From contig QCTG01000002.1 of assembly GCA_003211235.1 (NCBI GenBank), positions 23,254 to 87,253 on the forward strand: DNA of 64,000 nucleotides, given 5' to 3'. The DNA comes from Synechococcus sp. AG-673-B04 (GTDB lineage Bacteria; Cyanobacteriota; Cyanobacteriia; PCC-6307; Cyanobiaceae). Made by a program: the position numbers and the translations under genes. Below, piece by piece: positions 1 through 9,438 of the stretch (position 1 is its first letter; every line of letters starts with the position of its first letter). The notes below the pieces were generated by a model. The model was given only the letters and a program-made list of their open reading frames with translations, was not told the DNA's origin and ran no database searches.

Positions 1-623
1 CCGTTTCGCAGCACGGCGATGCGATCGGCAAGAGCCATCGCTTCCTGCTGGTCATGCGTGACGTACAGCACCGGTTGTGGTCCTTGCAGAATCAGGCGTC
101 GGAGCTGAGGGCGCAGTTCATCGCGCAACTGGGCATCCAGGTTGCTCATCGGTTCATCCAGCAGATAAACGCTCGGATTGCGCAGAAGGGCTCTGCCGAG
201 GGCCACCCGTTGCCGCTGACCGCCTGACAATTGCTCGGGGCGCCGGTCCGCTTCGTTGACCAGTTGAACCGTGCTCAGGACAGCATCGATCTGCTCCCGA
301 CGCTTCGCAGGAGCCATCCCCCTGATCTTCAATCCCAGGTCCAGGTTGTCCCGGACGCTTAGGTGCGGGAAAAGGGCGTAGCTCTGAAACACCATGCCAA
401 TGCGTCGTCCCTCCGCCGGTATTCCGTCCAGGGAGCGGCCCTCCAGTTCGATCCCGCCTTCATCCGGATGTTCCAGTCCAGCGATCAAGCGAAGGGCGGT
501 GCTCTTGCCGCAACCGCTCGGCCCCAGCAGTGCCACACATTCACCGGTCAGAACCTCAAGGTTCAGATACCGCAGGATCCAGCGGGAGCCATAACGCTTT
601 CCGAGTGTGTTCAGCTTCAGCAT
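1..623 (-). CDS. ggtA: ABC transporter ATP-binding protein, glucosylglycerol/sugar uptake (partial, 3' end beyond window)
   Basis: This is the N-terminal 207 residues of a MalK/UgpC-type ATPase that would energise the GgtC/GgtD permease at the inner face of the plasma membrane. The sequence shows Walker A (GPSGCGKST, residues 34-42), the signature LSGGQ (132-136), Walker B ending LLDEP (154-158) and the H-loop THD near residue 190. The coding frame runs off the left edge, so the C-terminal regulatory domain is not visible. The ATG at 623 shares one base with the ggtD stop codon (TGATG), which points to translational coupling. The family is certain. The glucosylglycerol substrate is inferred from ggpS in the same operon. 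Confidence 0.9.
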   Translation of the reverse strand, partial: MLKLNTLGKRYGSRWILRYLNLEVLTGECVALLGPSGCGKSTALRLIAGLEHPDEGGIELEGRSLDGIPAEGRRIGMVFQSYALFPHLSVRDNLDLGLKIRGMAPAKRREQIDAVLSTVQLVNEADRRPEQLSGGQRQRVALGRALLRNPSVYLLDEPMSNLDAQLRDELRPQLRRLILQGPQPVLYVTHDQQEAMALADRIAVLRN

Positions 624-1441
624 CAGCCCTTCACAGCTCCATTGGTGAGACCTGCCACGATCTGCCGCTGACAGAGCAGCACTAGCGCCAACAGGGGCAG
701 GGAACCCAGCACCGTTGCAGCGGCATAGGCCCCATAGGGGACCGCGTAGATCGACGATCCCGCGATGCGCGCCATGGCGACCGGAAGGGTGAGCAGATCA
801 TCACGACTCAACCAGGTGAGTGCGATCGGGTATTCGTTCCAAGCGAACAGGAACACCAGAATTCCGGTGCTGGCGGTGGCTGGTGCGATCAACGGCATAA
901 GCACCCAGCGCAACCGATCCAGCAGACCGAGTCCTTCCAGGCGGGCTGCATCGTCGAGCTCATTCGGGAGACCCTCGAAGGCCGAGATCAGCAACAGCAG
1001 CGCCAGCGGAAGCGCCAGACCGGCATAGGGCAAAGCGATGGCTAGAAGGTTGTTTCCCATCTGAAATGCTCGTGCCAATTCCAGCAGTGCCAGGAACAAC
1101 AGCACATAGGGAAACAGCGCTGCGGCCCCAACAACTGTTCTGATCGTCCTGCGGAAGGCCGGAGCCATCCGCGCGATGCCGTAGGCAGCCGGCACCGCCA
1201 GCAGCAGTGTGAGCAGAGTTGACAGGCCGCCCACAAGAGAGCTGTTGAACAGGTAACGCCAGAAGGGCGGATCACCACTCAGCAGTTCGCGATAATGAGC
1301 CAGCGTCCACCGTTGCTGAAAAGGGATATCGGCGTTCACCAGAGCGTCGCTGCTCGTAAACGATGTGATCAGCTGCCAGAGCATCGGCAGCAAAGACCAG
1401 ATCAGCAATAGCGCGATCCAGAGGGGTCGGGATCTGTTCAT
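623..1441 (-). CDS. ggtD: ABC transporter permease (MalG-type), glucosylglycerol uptake
   Basis: This 272-residue integral membrane protein is one of the two permeases of the sugar/compatible-solute importer. It has about six hydrophobic segments, beginning at residues 7-25. The cytoplasmic EAA-type loop (ELDDAARLEG, about residues 161-170) is the contact for the ATPase. Length fits the MalG/UgpE family. It follows ggtC with an ATGA overlap (start and stop share bases 1439-1440) and overlaps the ATPase start by one base. In cyanobacteria the Ggt system takes up or retrieves glucosylglycerol, sucrose and trehalose. That role is inferred from the adjacent ggpS. Confidence 0.88.
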   Translation of the reverse strand: MNRSRPLWIALLLIWSLLPMLWQLITSFTSSDALVNADIPFQQRWTLAHYRELLSGDPPFWRYLFNSSLVGGLSTLLTLLLAVPAAYGIARMAPAFRRTIRTVVGAAALFPYVLLFLALLELARAFQMGNNLLAIALPYAGLALPLALLLLISAFEGLPNELDDAARLEGLGLLDRLRWVLMPLIAPATASTGILVFLFAWNEYPIALTWLSRDDLLTLPVAMARIAGSSIYAVPYGAYAAATVLGSLPLLALVLLCQRQIVAGLTNGAVKG

Positions 1442-2304
1442 GACTTCAGTGGGCGCAAAAGCCCGCTGATCTGCAGCAGAACAGCGGCTGTGAAAATCAC
1501 CAGGCTGAGCAGCACAAAGCCGGCCAGCATCACCGTGGCGCTGTAGCCAAAGTCGAGAAAGCGCATCGCATTGAGATAGGCGTATTGAGCGATGCTTTCA
1601 GTGCTGCCAGCAGGGCCCCCGCCTGTGAGCACCTGAATCAGATCGAACACGCCTGCGGCCTGGGCGGTGCGAAACAGAATGCCTATCAGGATGTAGGGGG
1701 TCAGCAAGGGCAATGTGATCGCAGTGAGGGCCTGGCGTGTCTTACCTCCCTCCAGCCGAAAGGCGCTGTAGAGATCATCGGGAATGGTCTGGAGGCCTGC
1801 CAACAACAACAGCGTGATGAAGGGGGTTGTCTTCCAGACGTCAGCCATCACCGTGGCTAACCACGTCCAGTCGGGATTGGAGAGAAGATTTAGGGGCGAC
1901 AGCCCTGCGGACTGGGCCATCTGCTCCAGAGGCCCATATGGAGTGTTGAAGATCCAACGCCAACCCAGCGCCATCATCGTGGTGGGCAGTGCCCATGGCA
2001 GCAAACTCAAGGCCCGAACCACCCCGCGCCCGCGCCAGCGTTGGTCCAGAAGCAGTGCCATGGCCAGAGCCAGCACAATCTCCAGTCCCACGGACAAAGC
2101 GGCGAAGCGCAATGTCTGCACTGCGTCCTGCCAGAAGCGGGCATCCTCCAGCAGCCGAATCCAGTTGGCACCTTGATTGGAAACCGGTTCCAGGCCGGTG
2201 AGCACGGAGCTGGCATGCATGCTCAGCCAGCTGTAACGGAGCATCGGCCAGCCGAACACCAATGCCATCAGCAGCAGAGCTGGGAGGGCCAGCAACCCGT
2301 TCAA
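1438..2304 (-). CDS. ggtC: ABC transporter permease (MalF-type), glucosylglycerol uptake
   Basis: This 288-residue protein is the second permease of the importer, with multiple membrane-spanning helices. An EAA-type loop (DDLYSAFRLEGGKTR, roughly residues 180-195) contacts the ATPase. The start given is TTG at 2304, which overlaps the ggtB stop codon as TTGA and begins LNGLLALP. The alternative is the ATG at 2268 (MALVFGWP), which would leave 33 bp between ggtB and ggtC. I prefer the overlapping TTG because every other junction in this operon overlaps by 1-4 bp. Family assignment is strong. Substrate is inferred from context. Confidence 0.85.
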   Translation of the reverse strand: MNGLLALPALLLMALVFGWPMLRYSWLSMHASSVLTGLEPVSNQGANWIRLLEDARFWQDAVQTLRFAALSVGLEIVLALAMALLLDQRWRGRGVVRALSLLPWALPTTMMALGWRWIFNTPYGPLEQMAQSAGLSPLNLLSNPDWTWLATVMADVWKTTPFITLLLLAGLQTIPDDLYSAFRLEGGKTRQALTAITLPLLTPYILIGILFRTAQAAGVFDLIQVLTGGGPAGSTESIAQYAYLNAMRFLDFGYSATVMLAGFVLLSLVIFTAAVLLQISGLLRPLKS

Positions 2305-3563
2305 GACACCCCTCCAGCCGAGCGCAACAATGTGAGCGTTGCGCCTTGCAGTTGATCCATGGCCTGATCGGGATCGCGCTTTTCAGTGAGCAAGCCACTG
2401 AGCTGGCGTTGCAGCAAATCACTCATCTGCGCATAGAGCGGTGTGATCGGTCGAGGCTCCGCAATGGATAGTGCCTCCTCCAACTGAGGCAGCACAGGTG
2501 ATGCCTCCAGAAGTTCCGGATCGTGGAACAGGGCGGCATGGGTGGGGGTGTAGCCCTGCCTTAAGAAGCGGTCCCGTTGCGCATCCGGGCTGGTGAGGGC
2601 GCGAATCGCTTCGGCAGTGGCCTGCTGGTGGGGGCTGCCGCGCAGCAGGCTGAATCCCCAGCTCCCCAGTGTTGCGGCAGGAGATGCTCCGGGTTGGGCC
2701 ACCATCGTTGTCACACCAACGCGCCCCTTGACGGCGCTACTGTCGGACTGCAGCTCAGCCCAGGCGTAGGGCCAGTTGCGCATCAGCGCTGCATCGCCCG
2801 ATTTGAAAGCCTGAAGGGTTTCAGGTTCGGAGTAATTGCTCACCGCCAAGGGGCTTGTTCCCTGGGTGATCAGTTGTTGCATCCAATGCGCGGTCAGACG
2901 GGCTGCTTCCGAATCGAACGTTGGCTGCCCTGTCTCAGGATCGAGCCATGTGCCCCCGAAGGCGCTGAGGAATTCCACAAAGTTGCAACTAAGGCCTTCG
3001 TACTGGCGTCCCTGCCAGACAAAACCCTCTTTGACCCTGCCTTCGGCTCGCAGATTCTGGGCGATCCGCATGAGCTCCTCGGCGGTTTGAGGCGGCTCTG
3101 GCATCAGGTCCTTTCGCCAGTAGAGCAGACCCACATCTGCACCGAACGGCCAGCGATACAGGGCACCATCGACGCTGTTGCCCAGCTGGGCACCGGCCAC
3201 CAGCGATTCGATGTCGTCGCTGTCAAACCAGGGATCTAAGGGTTGCAGCCAGTCAGCGGCCACATATTTCGGCAGCCAGGTGACGTCGACCAGCAGTGCA
3301 TCAAAGGGAGGCGTCCCCAGAAGAAGACTGCTGATGGCCAGATCCGAGATGGATTCGGTGTCCCTTGGCCCTCTGATGACGTTCAACGCGATGCGGCCGT
3401 TGTTTTCGGCGTTGAACCGCTTCACCTGATCGGCTGTTGCGTCGACAAAGGGCGCCGGCATAAGGATCGTGACTTGCTCTGGGCGATGCACGCTGCTCCA
3501 GCCGATGGAGCCTGCCAGCAGCAGACCCATCAGCATCAACAGCAGGCGACGCATCAACGGCAT
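2301..3563 (-). CDS. ggtB: Extracellular solute-binding protein, glucosylglycerol/sugar ABC transporter
   Basis: This 420-residue family 1 (MalE-like) solute-binding protein captures the solute in the periplasm and delivers it to GgtC/GgtD. An N-terminal hydrophobic stretch after MRR (about residues 5-20) is a signal peptide or anchor. I see no lipobox cysteine, so it may be soluble or membrane-tethered by that helix. The body is rich in Trp and Asp, as is usual in carbohydrate-binding proteins. It sits between ggpS and the permeases, sharing one base with the ggpS stop (TGATG at 3561-3565). Ligand specificity cannot be read from sequence and is inferred from the operon. Confidence 0.88.
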   Translation of the reverse strand: MPLMRRLLLMLMGLLLAGSIGWSSVHRPEQVTILMPAPFVDATADQVKRFNAENNGRIALNVIRGPRDTESISDLAISSLLLGTPPFDALLVDVTWLPKYVAADWLQPLDPWFDSDDIESLVAGAQLGNSVDGALYRWPFGADVGLLYWRKDLMPEPPQTAEELMRIAQNLRAEGRVKEGFVWQGRQYEGLSCNFVEFLSAFGGTWLDPETGQPTFDSEAARLTAHWMQQLITQGTSPLAVSNYSEPETLQAFKSGDAALMRNWPYAWAELQSDSSAVKGRVGVTTMVAQPGASPAATLGSWGFSLLRGSPHQQATAEAIRALTSPDAQRDRFLRQGYTPTHAALFHDPELLEASPVLPQLEEALSIAEPRPITPLYAQMSDLLQRQLSGLLTEKRDPDQAMDQLQGATLTLLRSAGGVS

Positions 3564-5059
3564 CAGCCGACGTTGATGGGGGCCCGTAAACCAGCCAGCT
3601 GTTCATCGGCCCAGTCGCGCACTGTGTAGGCCTCGACGGCTCCAGACATGTGCTCCATCCGCTGGCGCTGCTCGTCTTCAGGCATCTCAAGAGCTGACTC
3701 GATGGCTTCATCCATGCGGCGCTTCGAGTAAGGGTTGGTCAGCACTGCGCCCTCGAGCACAACGGAGGCCCCTGTGAATTCAGACAGCACAAGCACACCC
3801 CCGCGGTTGCGTCGGGCGGCTGCGTATTCCTTGGCAACCAGATTGAGACCGTCGCGCAGTGGTGTGATCCAGCAGATGTCGGCGTGGCAGAACCAGGCCA
3901 CCATTTCTTCGTAGGGAATCCGCCGTGTGGAGAAGCGAACCGGAACCCAATCAATCTGACTGAAACGACCGTTGATTCGTCCGGCCATTTCTTCGATCGA
4001 CCGTTGCGTTACCTCGTAGATCTTCATCCCGCTGGTCGCGGCAACGCAGGCCAGCATCAGCACAACTTCACCATGAAGATCGCTGCGGCGCTCTAGCAGT
4101 CGCTCGAAGGCCAGGAGAAGCTCCTCGTTGCCTTTGGTGTAATCGACCCTGCTGGCTGAAAGGATTAGTTTCCGACCTTTTTTCGTGTCCTGAACGATCA
4201 TTTCGCCATGGCTTTCAACAGGTGCGCTCCAGCACAACTGCTGGATCACATCGGGAGAGGTTCCCACAGGTGAACTCAGGAGCTGAATCTGTCGACCACC
4301 GTGGTTGAGATGGTCGGTCACGCTGCCTTCAGCAAGGGCGGTTCCAACGGTGATGAATTTTTGATCCACCGGTTGTTTGGGGCCCCGTCTTGCCCCGACC
4401 AACGTGGTGGCTGCACGGGCAAAGTTTTCGGTGTATCTGGGGATATGAAATCCCACCACATCACAGCAGAGGAGGCTTTCAAGGATTTGTTCCCGCCAGG
4501 GAAGAATCGCAAAAACGTCGTTACTGGGAAACGGTGTGTGGTGGAAAAAGGCGATTTTCAGGTCGGGACGCTTCTCCCGAATGAAGCCTGGAGCCAGCCA
4601 GAGGTTGTAATCATGAACCCAGACCGTTGCACCCTCGGCGGCTTCAGCACAGGCGGCATCGGCGAAACATCGATTGACGACTTCGAATATTTCCCAATTA
4701 GCGTTATTGACGTTGAAATGGGTTGGGAAGGTGTGCAGTATTGGCCAGAAACATTCTTTGGAAGTGATGTGATAAAAGCTTGAAATTTGTTCATCTCTTA
4801 ATGGAATTCTGCACAGCGTAAATGTCGCAGGATTGGACATTTCGATACGCTCGGTTTCGAGGTCTGAAGGTGACTCCGAACGCCTCCATGCGATCCAGGT
4901 GCCATCACTGCTGGTTCGAAACAGATTCCTCAGGGTTGGAATGATTCCGTTAGGACTTTTCTGATCAACCCAGATTCTCTTTCCTTCCTGATTTTTTGAT
5001 TCGTCGAAGGGAGTCCGGTGGTAGAGAATGATGAAAGAACTTTTTCCCTCGATGGTCAT
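3563..5059 (-). CDS. ggpS: Glucosylglycerol-phosphate synthase
   Basis: This 498-residue GT20-family glycosyltransferase joins ADP-glucose and glycerol-3-phosphate to make glucosylglycerol-phosphate, the committed step to the osmolyte glucosylglycerol. Motifs visible include ILYHRTPFDE near the N-terminus, VWVHDYNLWLAP, FFHHTPFPS and the C-terminal DGLNLVAKEY donor-binding motif. The phosphatase domain of bifunctional trehalose synthases is absent. GgpS is preferred over OtsA because the protein is followed by the ggtBCDA transporter genes. It is the first gene of the operon. GC content falls sharply towards its 5' end (45 of 120 bases in 4681-4800 are G or C), unlike its 3' end. Confidence 0.88.
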   Translation of the reverse strand: MTIEGKSSFIILYHRTPFDESKNQEGKRIWVDQKSPNGIIPTLRNLFRTSSDGTWIAWRRSESPSDLETERIEMSNPATFTLCRIPLRDEQISSFYHITSKECFWPILHTFPTHFNVNNANWEIFEVVNRCFADAACAEAAEGATVWVHDYNLWLAPGFIREKRPDLKIAFFHHTPFPSNDVFAILPWREQILESLLCCDVVGFHIPRYTENFARAATTLVGARRGPKQPVDQKFITVGTALAEGSVTDHLNHGGRQIQLLSSPVGTSPDVIQQLCWSAPVESHGEMIVQDTKKGRKLILSASRVDYTKGNEELLLAFERLLERRSDLHGEVVLMLACVAATSGMKIYEVTQRSIEEMAGRINGRFSQIDWVPVRFSTRRIPYEEMVAWFCHADICWITPLRDGLNLVAKEYAAARRNRGGVLVLSEFTGASVVLEGAVLTNPYSKRRMDEAIESALEMPEDEQRQRMEHMSGAVEAYTVRDWADEQLAGLRAPINVG

Positions 5060-5105
5060 ATAACCAAACTTTTATTGCGCACCTTTTCATGAGAGCGCCC
5101 ATCTG

Positions 5106-5663
5106 TCAAATCACTGTGCTCTGAAGGGCCTGGATGGTCTCAAGCACTTCTTTGGCATGGCCGCTGGGTCGCACGGCCACCCAGCGTTCGCGCAGGATTC
5201 CTTCCGGATCAATCAAAAAGCTGTGCCGCAGCGAGTAAGGCGCCATCCATGAGCCGTATGTCTTGCTCACCACACCATCCGGGTCGGATAAAAGCGGAAA
5301 GCTGAGCCCTTCGCTGTCGCAGAACGACTCATGGTCATCAACACTGTCGGCGCTGATGCCAATCACTTCAGTGTTGGCCGCAGAAAATTCCTGATGAAGA
5401 GCTTCGAACCCTCTTGCTTCAATCGTGCATCCGCCGGTGAAGTCCCGGGGATAGAAGTACACCGCAAGCCAGCGGCCCCGTAAGTCTTTGCTGCTCCATC
5501 GCTCTCGATCGGGTTCCGAGCGGCTTGAGCCGGGAAGATCGAAATCTGGAACCGGTTCTCCGCTTTTCAGCACAACACCCCCGAGAGCCTGAGCCTTCGA
5601 GGGTGAAAGAGACAGTGCTGAAGCAATTAGACCGGCGTTGATGAGAAGGTCTCGTCTACGCAC
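5106..5663 (-). CDS. Peroxiredoxin (PrxQ/BCP type) with twin-arginine signal
   Basis: This 185-residue thiol peroxidase of the AhpC/TSA superfamily would reduce peroxides using thioredoxin. The catalytic Cys lies in the DFTGGCTIEARGF segment, where the usual motif is FTPGCTxEA. The N-terminus (VRRRDLLINAGLIASALSLSPSKAQA, split here as VRRRDLLINAG then LIASALSLSPSKAQA) is a classic twin-arginine signal with an A-x-A-type cleavage site, so export to the lumen or periplasm is likely. I chose the GTG at 5663 because a longer in-frame reading to 5753 would run into rpmB. The product keeps the peroxidatic Cys, but I see no clear second (resolving) Cys at the BCP position. Confidence 0.85.
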   Translation of the reverse strand: MRRRDLLINAGLIASALSLSPSKAQALGGVVLKSGEPVPDFDLPGSSRSEPDRERWSSKDLRGRWLAVYFYPRDFTGGCTIEARGFEALHQEFSAANTEVIGISADSVDDHESFCDSEGLSFPLLSDPDGVVSKTYGSWMAPYSLRHSFLIDPEGILRERWVAVRPSGHAKEVLETIQALQSTVI

Positions 5664-5676
5664 GCTGGTCCTTGAT

Positions 5677-5913
5677 TTAAAGCTTAGCCAGATTAATGCC
5701 AAGGGACTTGGCATAGGCGCCAAGACCTTTCTTCTGGATGGTTTTAAGGGCACGGGTGGTCACCCGCAGGTTCACCCAGCGCTTGCCTTCAGCCCACCAG
5801 AGGCGCCTGTTCTGCAGATTGGCCTGCTGCAGTTTTTTGGTGCGTATATGGGAATGGCTTACTGCCATGCCGTTGTTGGCGCGAGTTCCTGTGAGCTGGC
5901 ACACCCGAGACAT
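5677..5913 (-). CDS. rpmB: 50S ribosomal protein L28
   Basis: This 78-residue L28 of the large ribosomal subunit begins [15 protein letters not shown], the family hallmark. It continues with NLQNRRLWW and the basic [14 protein letters not shown] segment. The ATG at 5913 is chosen over longer in-frame extensions because it starts exactly at the conserved N-terminus. Thirteen base pairs separate its stop from the GTG of the downstream peroxiredoxin, so the two are probably co-transcribed. It lies 73 bp downstream of htpG on the same strand. Confidence 0.95.
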   Translation of the reverse strand: MSRVCQLTGTRANNGMAVSHSHIRTKKLQQANLQNRRLWWAEGKRWVNLRVTTRALKTIQKKGLGAYAKSLGINLAKL

Positions 5914-5986
5914 GACGTCGTCCTTCTGCTGGAGATTGTCTGGACCTGATAAACAGATCCAAACTAAAATCTTATCAAAAGGAGTT

Positions 5987-7894
5987 TTACATTCCACGCT
6001 GCATCAGGGTTCCCATCAACTCCGAACTGCGGGTTTGGAATCCTGCCAGCTCATTGGGTTCGAGTCCGCCAACGCTGAGCCGAGCCATGTCGTAGAGATG
6101 TCTCGAAAGGTCCTTGGCCAGAACCTCTGTGGGGGATGTGCCGCTGTCTCCCACCAGAACGCTGCCTGATTTGAGTTTCAGCAATCCTTCCACCAATGGG
6201 TGACGGCGGTTCACCAACAGAACGTGATGGTCGGGCAGCCCTGGGAGTCGCTGCTCCATCAAGGCACCCATGTCGTTCAGCCGTCGCATCTGCTCCGGAA
6301 GAAGTATCATAGCCGGAGGTGCTGCATCCCCTTTCAGAGCCTGAACCTGGATCGTCACTTTGTCGTTGCTCAGGGCATCCTTGATCAGATCCCTCAGACG
6401 ATCAGATTCCGTTGTGCCGTCTTGATCGGCGAGCTCTGTGTCATTTTCGCGCAGACTTTCGTCCAGTTCCGCATCGACGCGCTGGAAGGTGAGTTCTTCA
6501 TGACGCTGTTCCAGCCATGGGATGAACTGGGTGTCGATCACGGTTTCCAGCTTCAGCACCTCCACCCCCTGGGAGGTCCACAGGTTCAGAGCTCCGGCCT
6601 GGGCGATGTCATCCGTGCTGTACAGCACACGCTTGTTGTTGTCGCCGTTGAGGCGGCTGCGATATCCCTCCAGAGTGGTGTAAGACCTGTTTTCAACAGC
6701 GATTGGATCAGCATCTTCGCCCTCTGAATCCATCTTGGCTGTGGTGCCGAACAGAATCAGTTCCGCCACCTGATCGGCAAACTTCTCATCCTCCATTGCG
6801 CCGATTTTGACGAATGGAGCCAGTGAATCCCAGGCTTCGGCATAGGCCTTGGGATCGTCTTTTTTAAGTGAACGCAGTCGATCCGCTACTTTTTTTGCAA
6901 CAAAATTTCCGATGGATCGCACCCGTCGGTCGGTCTGAAGAGCACTGCGGCTCACATTTAAAGGAATATCCGGTGAATCAATCACACCGCGCAGAGGCAG
7001 CAGATAACGCGGCACCACTTCCTTGATGGAATCGCTGACAAAAACCTGGTTGCAGTACAGCTTGATCTCGCCTTTCTCCCAGTCCGCACGACCTGTCTGC
7101 TTCGGGAAGAACAGAATTCCCTGCAGGTTGTAGGGATAATCCGTATTGAGATGCACCCAGAGCAGCGGATCACCCTGGAATGGGTACAGATAGTTGTACA
7201 GGTCGATGTAGTCCTGATCGGTGAGCTCGCGAGCGCTCTTGCGCCACGGTGCCACCATCTTGTTGATTGTTTCCCCTTCCAGTTGCACCGGCACTGCCAT
7301 GAAGTCGCAGTAGGTGTTGATCAGGGTGCGGATTCGTGCTGGTTCGAGATATTCCAGCTCTTCATCCATCAAATGAAGAATCACATCTGTGCCCGGTTGG
7401 TCCCGTTCAGCAGCGCTGATGCTGAAATTGGGAGAGCCATCACAACTCCAGAGCACGGCATCTCCATCCGGGCGAGCTGAGCGTGTGAGCAGGTCGACGC
7501 GTTTGGCAACCATGAAGCTCGAATAGAAGCCCAGGCCGAAGTGGCCAATGATTGCGTCGTCTTCCTGTTTGTATTTCTCGAGAAAATCCTCAGCGCTGGA
7601 AAACGCCACCTGATTGATGTAGCGCTTCACCTCATCGGCTGTCAGGCCGATGCCGTTGTCGCTGATGGTCAGGGTCTTGGCCTCGCGATCAACCCTGATG
7701 CCAATGCAGCCCTCCTCCCCCTCACTGCAATCGCCAGCCATGGCCGCCATGCGGCGTTTGCTGATGGCATCAACACCGTTGCTCACCAGTTCCCGAAGGA
7801 AAACCTCATGGCCGGAATAAACGGCCTTTTTGATGATCGGAAAGATGTTCTCGGTGTGGATCTGGATCTGACCCTGTTCGTCCATCACCGCCAT
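5987..7894 (-). CDS. htpG: Chaperone protein HtpG (Hsp90)
   Basis: This 635-residue bacterial Hsp90 homologue is an ATP-dependent cytosolic chaperone. Its GHKL ATPase N-domain shows [23 protein letters not shown] split over the first helix, then the [11 protein letters not shown]-box (the usual SNASDA reads SNGVDA, as in other cyanobacteria), DNGIGL and GHFGLGFYS. The middle domain contains [19 protein letters not shown]. The ATG at 7894 (MAVMDEQGQ) is chosen over longer in-frame extensions that overlap the ferredoxin gene. A second ATG lies three codons downstream. The ferredoxin gene lies 98 bp upstream. No CIRCE element is apparent. Confidence 0.95.
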   Translation of the reverse strand: MAVMDEQGQIQIHTENIFPIIKKAVYSGHEVFLRELVSNGVDAISKRRMAAMAGDCSEGEEGCIGIRVDREAKTLTISDNGIGLTADEVKRYINQVAFSSAEDFLEKYKQEDDAIIGHFGLGFYSSFMVAKRVDLLTRSARPDGDAVLWSCDGSPNFSISAAERDQPGTDVILHLMDEELEYLEPARIRTLINTYCDFMAVPVQLEGETINKMVAPWRKSARELTDQDYIDLYNYLYPFQGDPLLWVHLNTDYPYNLQGILFFPKQTGRADWEKGEIKLYCNQVFVSDSIKEVVPRYLLPLRGVIDSPDIPLNVSRSALQTDRRVRSIGNFVAKKVADRLRSLKKDDPKAYAEAWDSLAPFVKIGAMEDEKFADQVAELILFGTTAKMDSEGEDADPIAVENRSYTTLEGYRSRLNGDNNKRVLYSTDDIAQAGALNLWTSQGVEVLKLETVIDTQFIPWLEQRHEELTFQRVDAELDESLRENDTELADQDGTTESDRLRDLIKDALSNDKVTIQVQALKGDAAPPAMILLPEQMRRLNDMGALMEQRLPGLPDHHVLLVNRRHPLVEGLLKLKSGSVLVGDSGTSPTEVLAKDLSRHLYDMARLSVGGLEPNELAGFQTRSSELMGTLMQRGM

Positions 7895-7992
7895 GGCTTG
7901 CGCGTTAAAAAACAGACCATAAGAACGTGCTCCTGACCTGCTCAACCCTCTGGGGAGTGGAGGTCTCCGTACTTCAGCTGTGCAGCGTTTGC

Positions 7993-8217
7993 TCAACTCA
8001 CCTTCTGCAGATCCGGGCGTTCCTCGGGAAGGATGGCTCCTTCCACCGGACAAACCTGAAAGCAGATGCCGCAGTCGATGCAGGTGTCGAAATTGATCCA
8101 GTAGTAATCCGTTCCCTTTCCGTTCTTGCCCTGGCCCTGATCGATGCAGGCAACCGGGCAGGCATCCATGCAATCCGCGATCCCTTCGCACACATCGGTC
8201 ACGATGCTGTGAGCCAT
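7993..8217 (-). CDS. Bacterial-type ferredoxin (7Fe/8Fe, dicluster)
   Basis: This 74-residue small acidic electron carrier has eight cysteines: C10, C16, C20, C24, then C46-x2-C49-x2-C52-x3-C56-P. The second motif is a standard [4Fe-4S] site. The first is irregular (C10-x5-C16-x3-C20-P), resembling 7Fe ferredoxins in which that site holds a [3Fe-4S] cluster. The segment CPVACIDQG matches the FdxA/7Fe pattern. It is not PsaC, whose sequence is quite different. The ATG at 8217 (MAHSIVTD) is preferred over an upstream in-frame start that would overlap hisZ. It lies 26 bp downstream of hisZ. Confidence 0.85.
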   Translation of the reverse strand: MAHSIVTDVCEGIADCMDACPVACIDQGQGKNGKGTDYYWINFDTCIDCGICFQVCPVEGAILPEERPDLQKVS

Positions 8218-8243
8218 CAATCGTCCTGGAAGGATTGCAGAGT

Positions 8244-9416
8244 TTAAGAATCGAGCCAATCCAGTTGGAGATTTTGATTCCGGGCTGTGGTTTCGGCGTC
8301 AGCACGGGTGCTGCATGGATGCAGTTCCAGCACTGCACTGCGTCCCTGCTGATGCCAGTGGCGTTGCCTCGCCAGGCCATCTTCCAGCTTTGAGCTGGGA
8401 GAGAACGCCACAAGAACCGTGGGTAGGGGCGAGACGGTGCCCTCTCCGCTCAGCAATTCCCGGATCGGATCGATTGCAAAGCTGAAGCCTGCCCCAAAAG
8501 CGAGTTGGGCAGGAGCACCGCAGCGGCTTACCAAATCGTCGTATCGCCCTCCGCGGGCGATCACAACAGGCGCTGCACTGCCCTCACAAACCAGCTGAAA
8601 CACCAGGCCGGTGTAGAGCTCGAAGTGGGGTTGGAAGGTTGGGTCCAGCTGGATCGCGATGCCCTGTTCAACGGCGAATGAATCCAGCTGTTTGCAGAGG
8701 CGCTCGAGATCGTCGAACAAGTCCGTTGCGCCAAAAATCTGGCGCAGTTCTGAGAGAACCCGTTGCGGAGTTCCGCGGCAGCTCAACAGGTTCAGCAGTG
8801 TCGTTCGCAGATCGTCTGAAAGCCCCAACTCGACTAGGGCCAGGCGGTCGAACTGGATCAGGGCCGTTCGCACGGCCTCGCTCAGGTGGTCCGGAACCAG
8901 GCTGAGCAGGAGATCCATCAGACCGGTGTGCCCAACCAGCAGCCGGGGGCGGTGCGCGTGAACCAGGCCCAGGGTCTGCACCGATGCCATCAACAGGCTC
9001 AGCAGTTCCATCTCCGCTTCGATCGGCTCCACGCCGAACAGTTCAACGCCGGTCTGCAGGTTTTCCTCGATGCAATGACCGCCTTCATCAGCAGCGCGCG
9101 ACTGGAACACAGTCCCGGATGCCCAGAGCCGAAGCGGCCGAGGACGGGTCGCCAGTCGGGTGCAGGCTGCCCGTGCAATGGAAGCGGTCATCTCCGGTCT
9201 CAGACCCAGTGGTTCATCCGCCACCAGTCGCACGATGTCAGAACTGGCAATGGCACCACCCGCCATCAGCGTGTCGAGTCGCTCGACCCTTGGAGGGGAG
9301 ACCTCGTCGTATCCCCACATCCGAAACACGCCGGCAAGTTTTTCGCTGAGTTGCCGATTGGCATCCACTTGAAGTGGATTCAGGTCTCTTGCGCCGGCAG
9401 CAGGTTGCAGCGCCAT
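8244..9416 (-). CDS. hisZ: ATP phosphoribosyltransferase regulatory subunit HisZ
   Basis: This 390-residue histidyl-tRNA synthetase paralogue forms a hetero-octamer with short-form HisG and confers histidine feedback regulation on the first step of histidine synthesis. The class II synthetase fold is recognisable: [11 protein letters not shown] (motif 2 region), then [23 protein letters not shown] motif 3 sequence and [12 protein letters not shown]. It lacks the C-terminal anticodon-binding domain of true HisRS, which separates the two. The ATG at 9416 ([14 protein letters not shown]) is the natural start. An 18-codon upstream extension is not needed. Its presence implies a short HisG elsewhere on the chromosome. 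Confidence 0.92.
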   Translation of the reverse strand: MALQPAAGARDLNPLQVDANRQLSEKLAGVFRMWGYDEVSPPRVERLDTLMAGGAIASSDIVRLVADEPLGLRPEMTASIARAACTRLATRPRPLRLWASGTVFQSRAADEGGHCIEENLQTGVELFGVEPIEAEMELLSLLMASVQTLGLVHAHRPRLLVGHTGLMDLLLSLVPDHLSEAVRTALIQFDRLALVELGLSDDLRTTLLNLLSCRGTPQRVLSELRQIFGATDLFDDLERLCKQLDSFAVEQGIAIQLDPTFQPHFELYTGLVFQLVCEGSAAPVVIARGGRYDDLVSRCGAPAQLAFGAGFSFAIDPIRELLSGEGTVSPLPTVLVAFSPSSKLEDGLARQRHWHQQGRSAVLELHPCSTRADAETTARNQNLQLDWLDS

Positions 9417-9438
9417 GGTCGGATCGTTCGGCAACGTT

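Noticed and set aside
5664..5753. Longer start of the peroxiredoxin at 5753
   Set aside because: It overlaps the certain L28 gene. The twin-arginine signal begins at the GTG at 5663.
7993..8217. psaC
   Set aside because: The small Fe-S protein has neither the PsaC sequence nor its two standard CxxCxxCxxxCP motifs. It fits a bacterial-type ferredoxin.
7895..8413. N-terminal extension of HtpG to 8413
   Set aside because: The extra residues are antagonistic to the ferredoxin and hisZ reading frames and absent from HtpG proteins.
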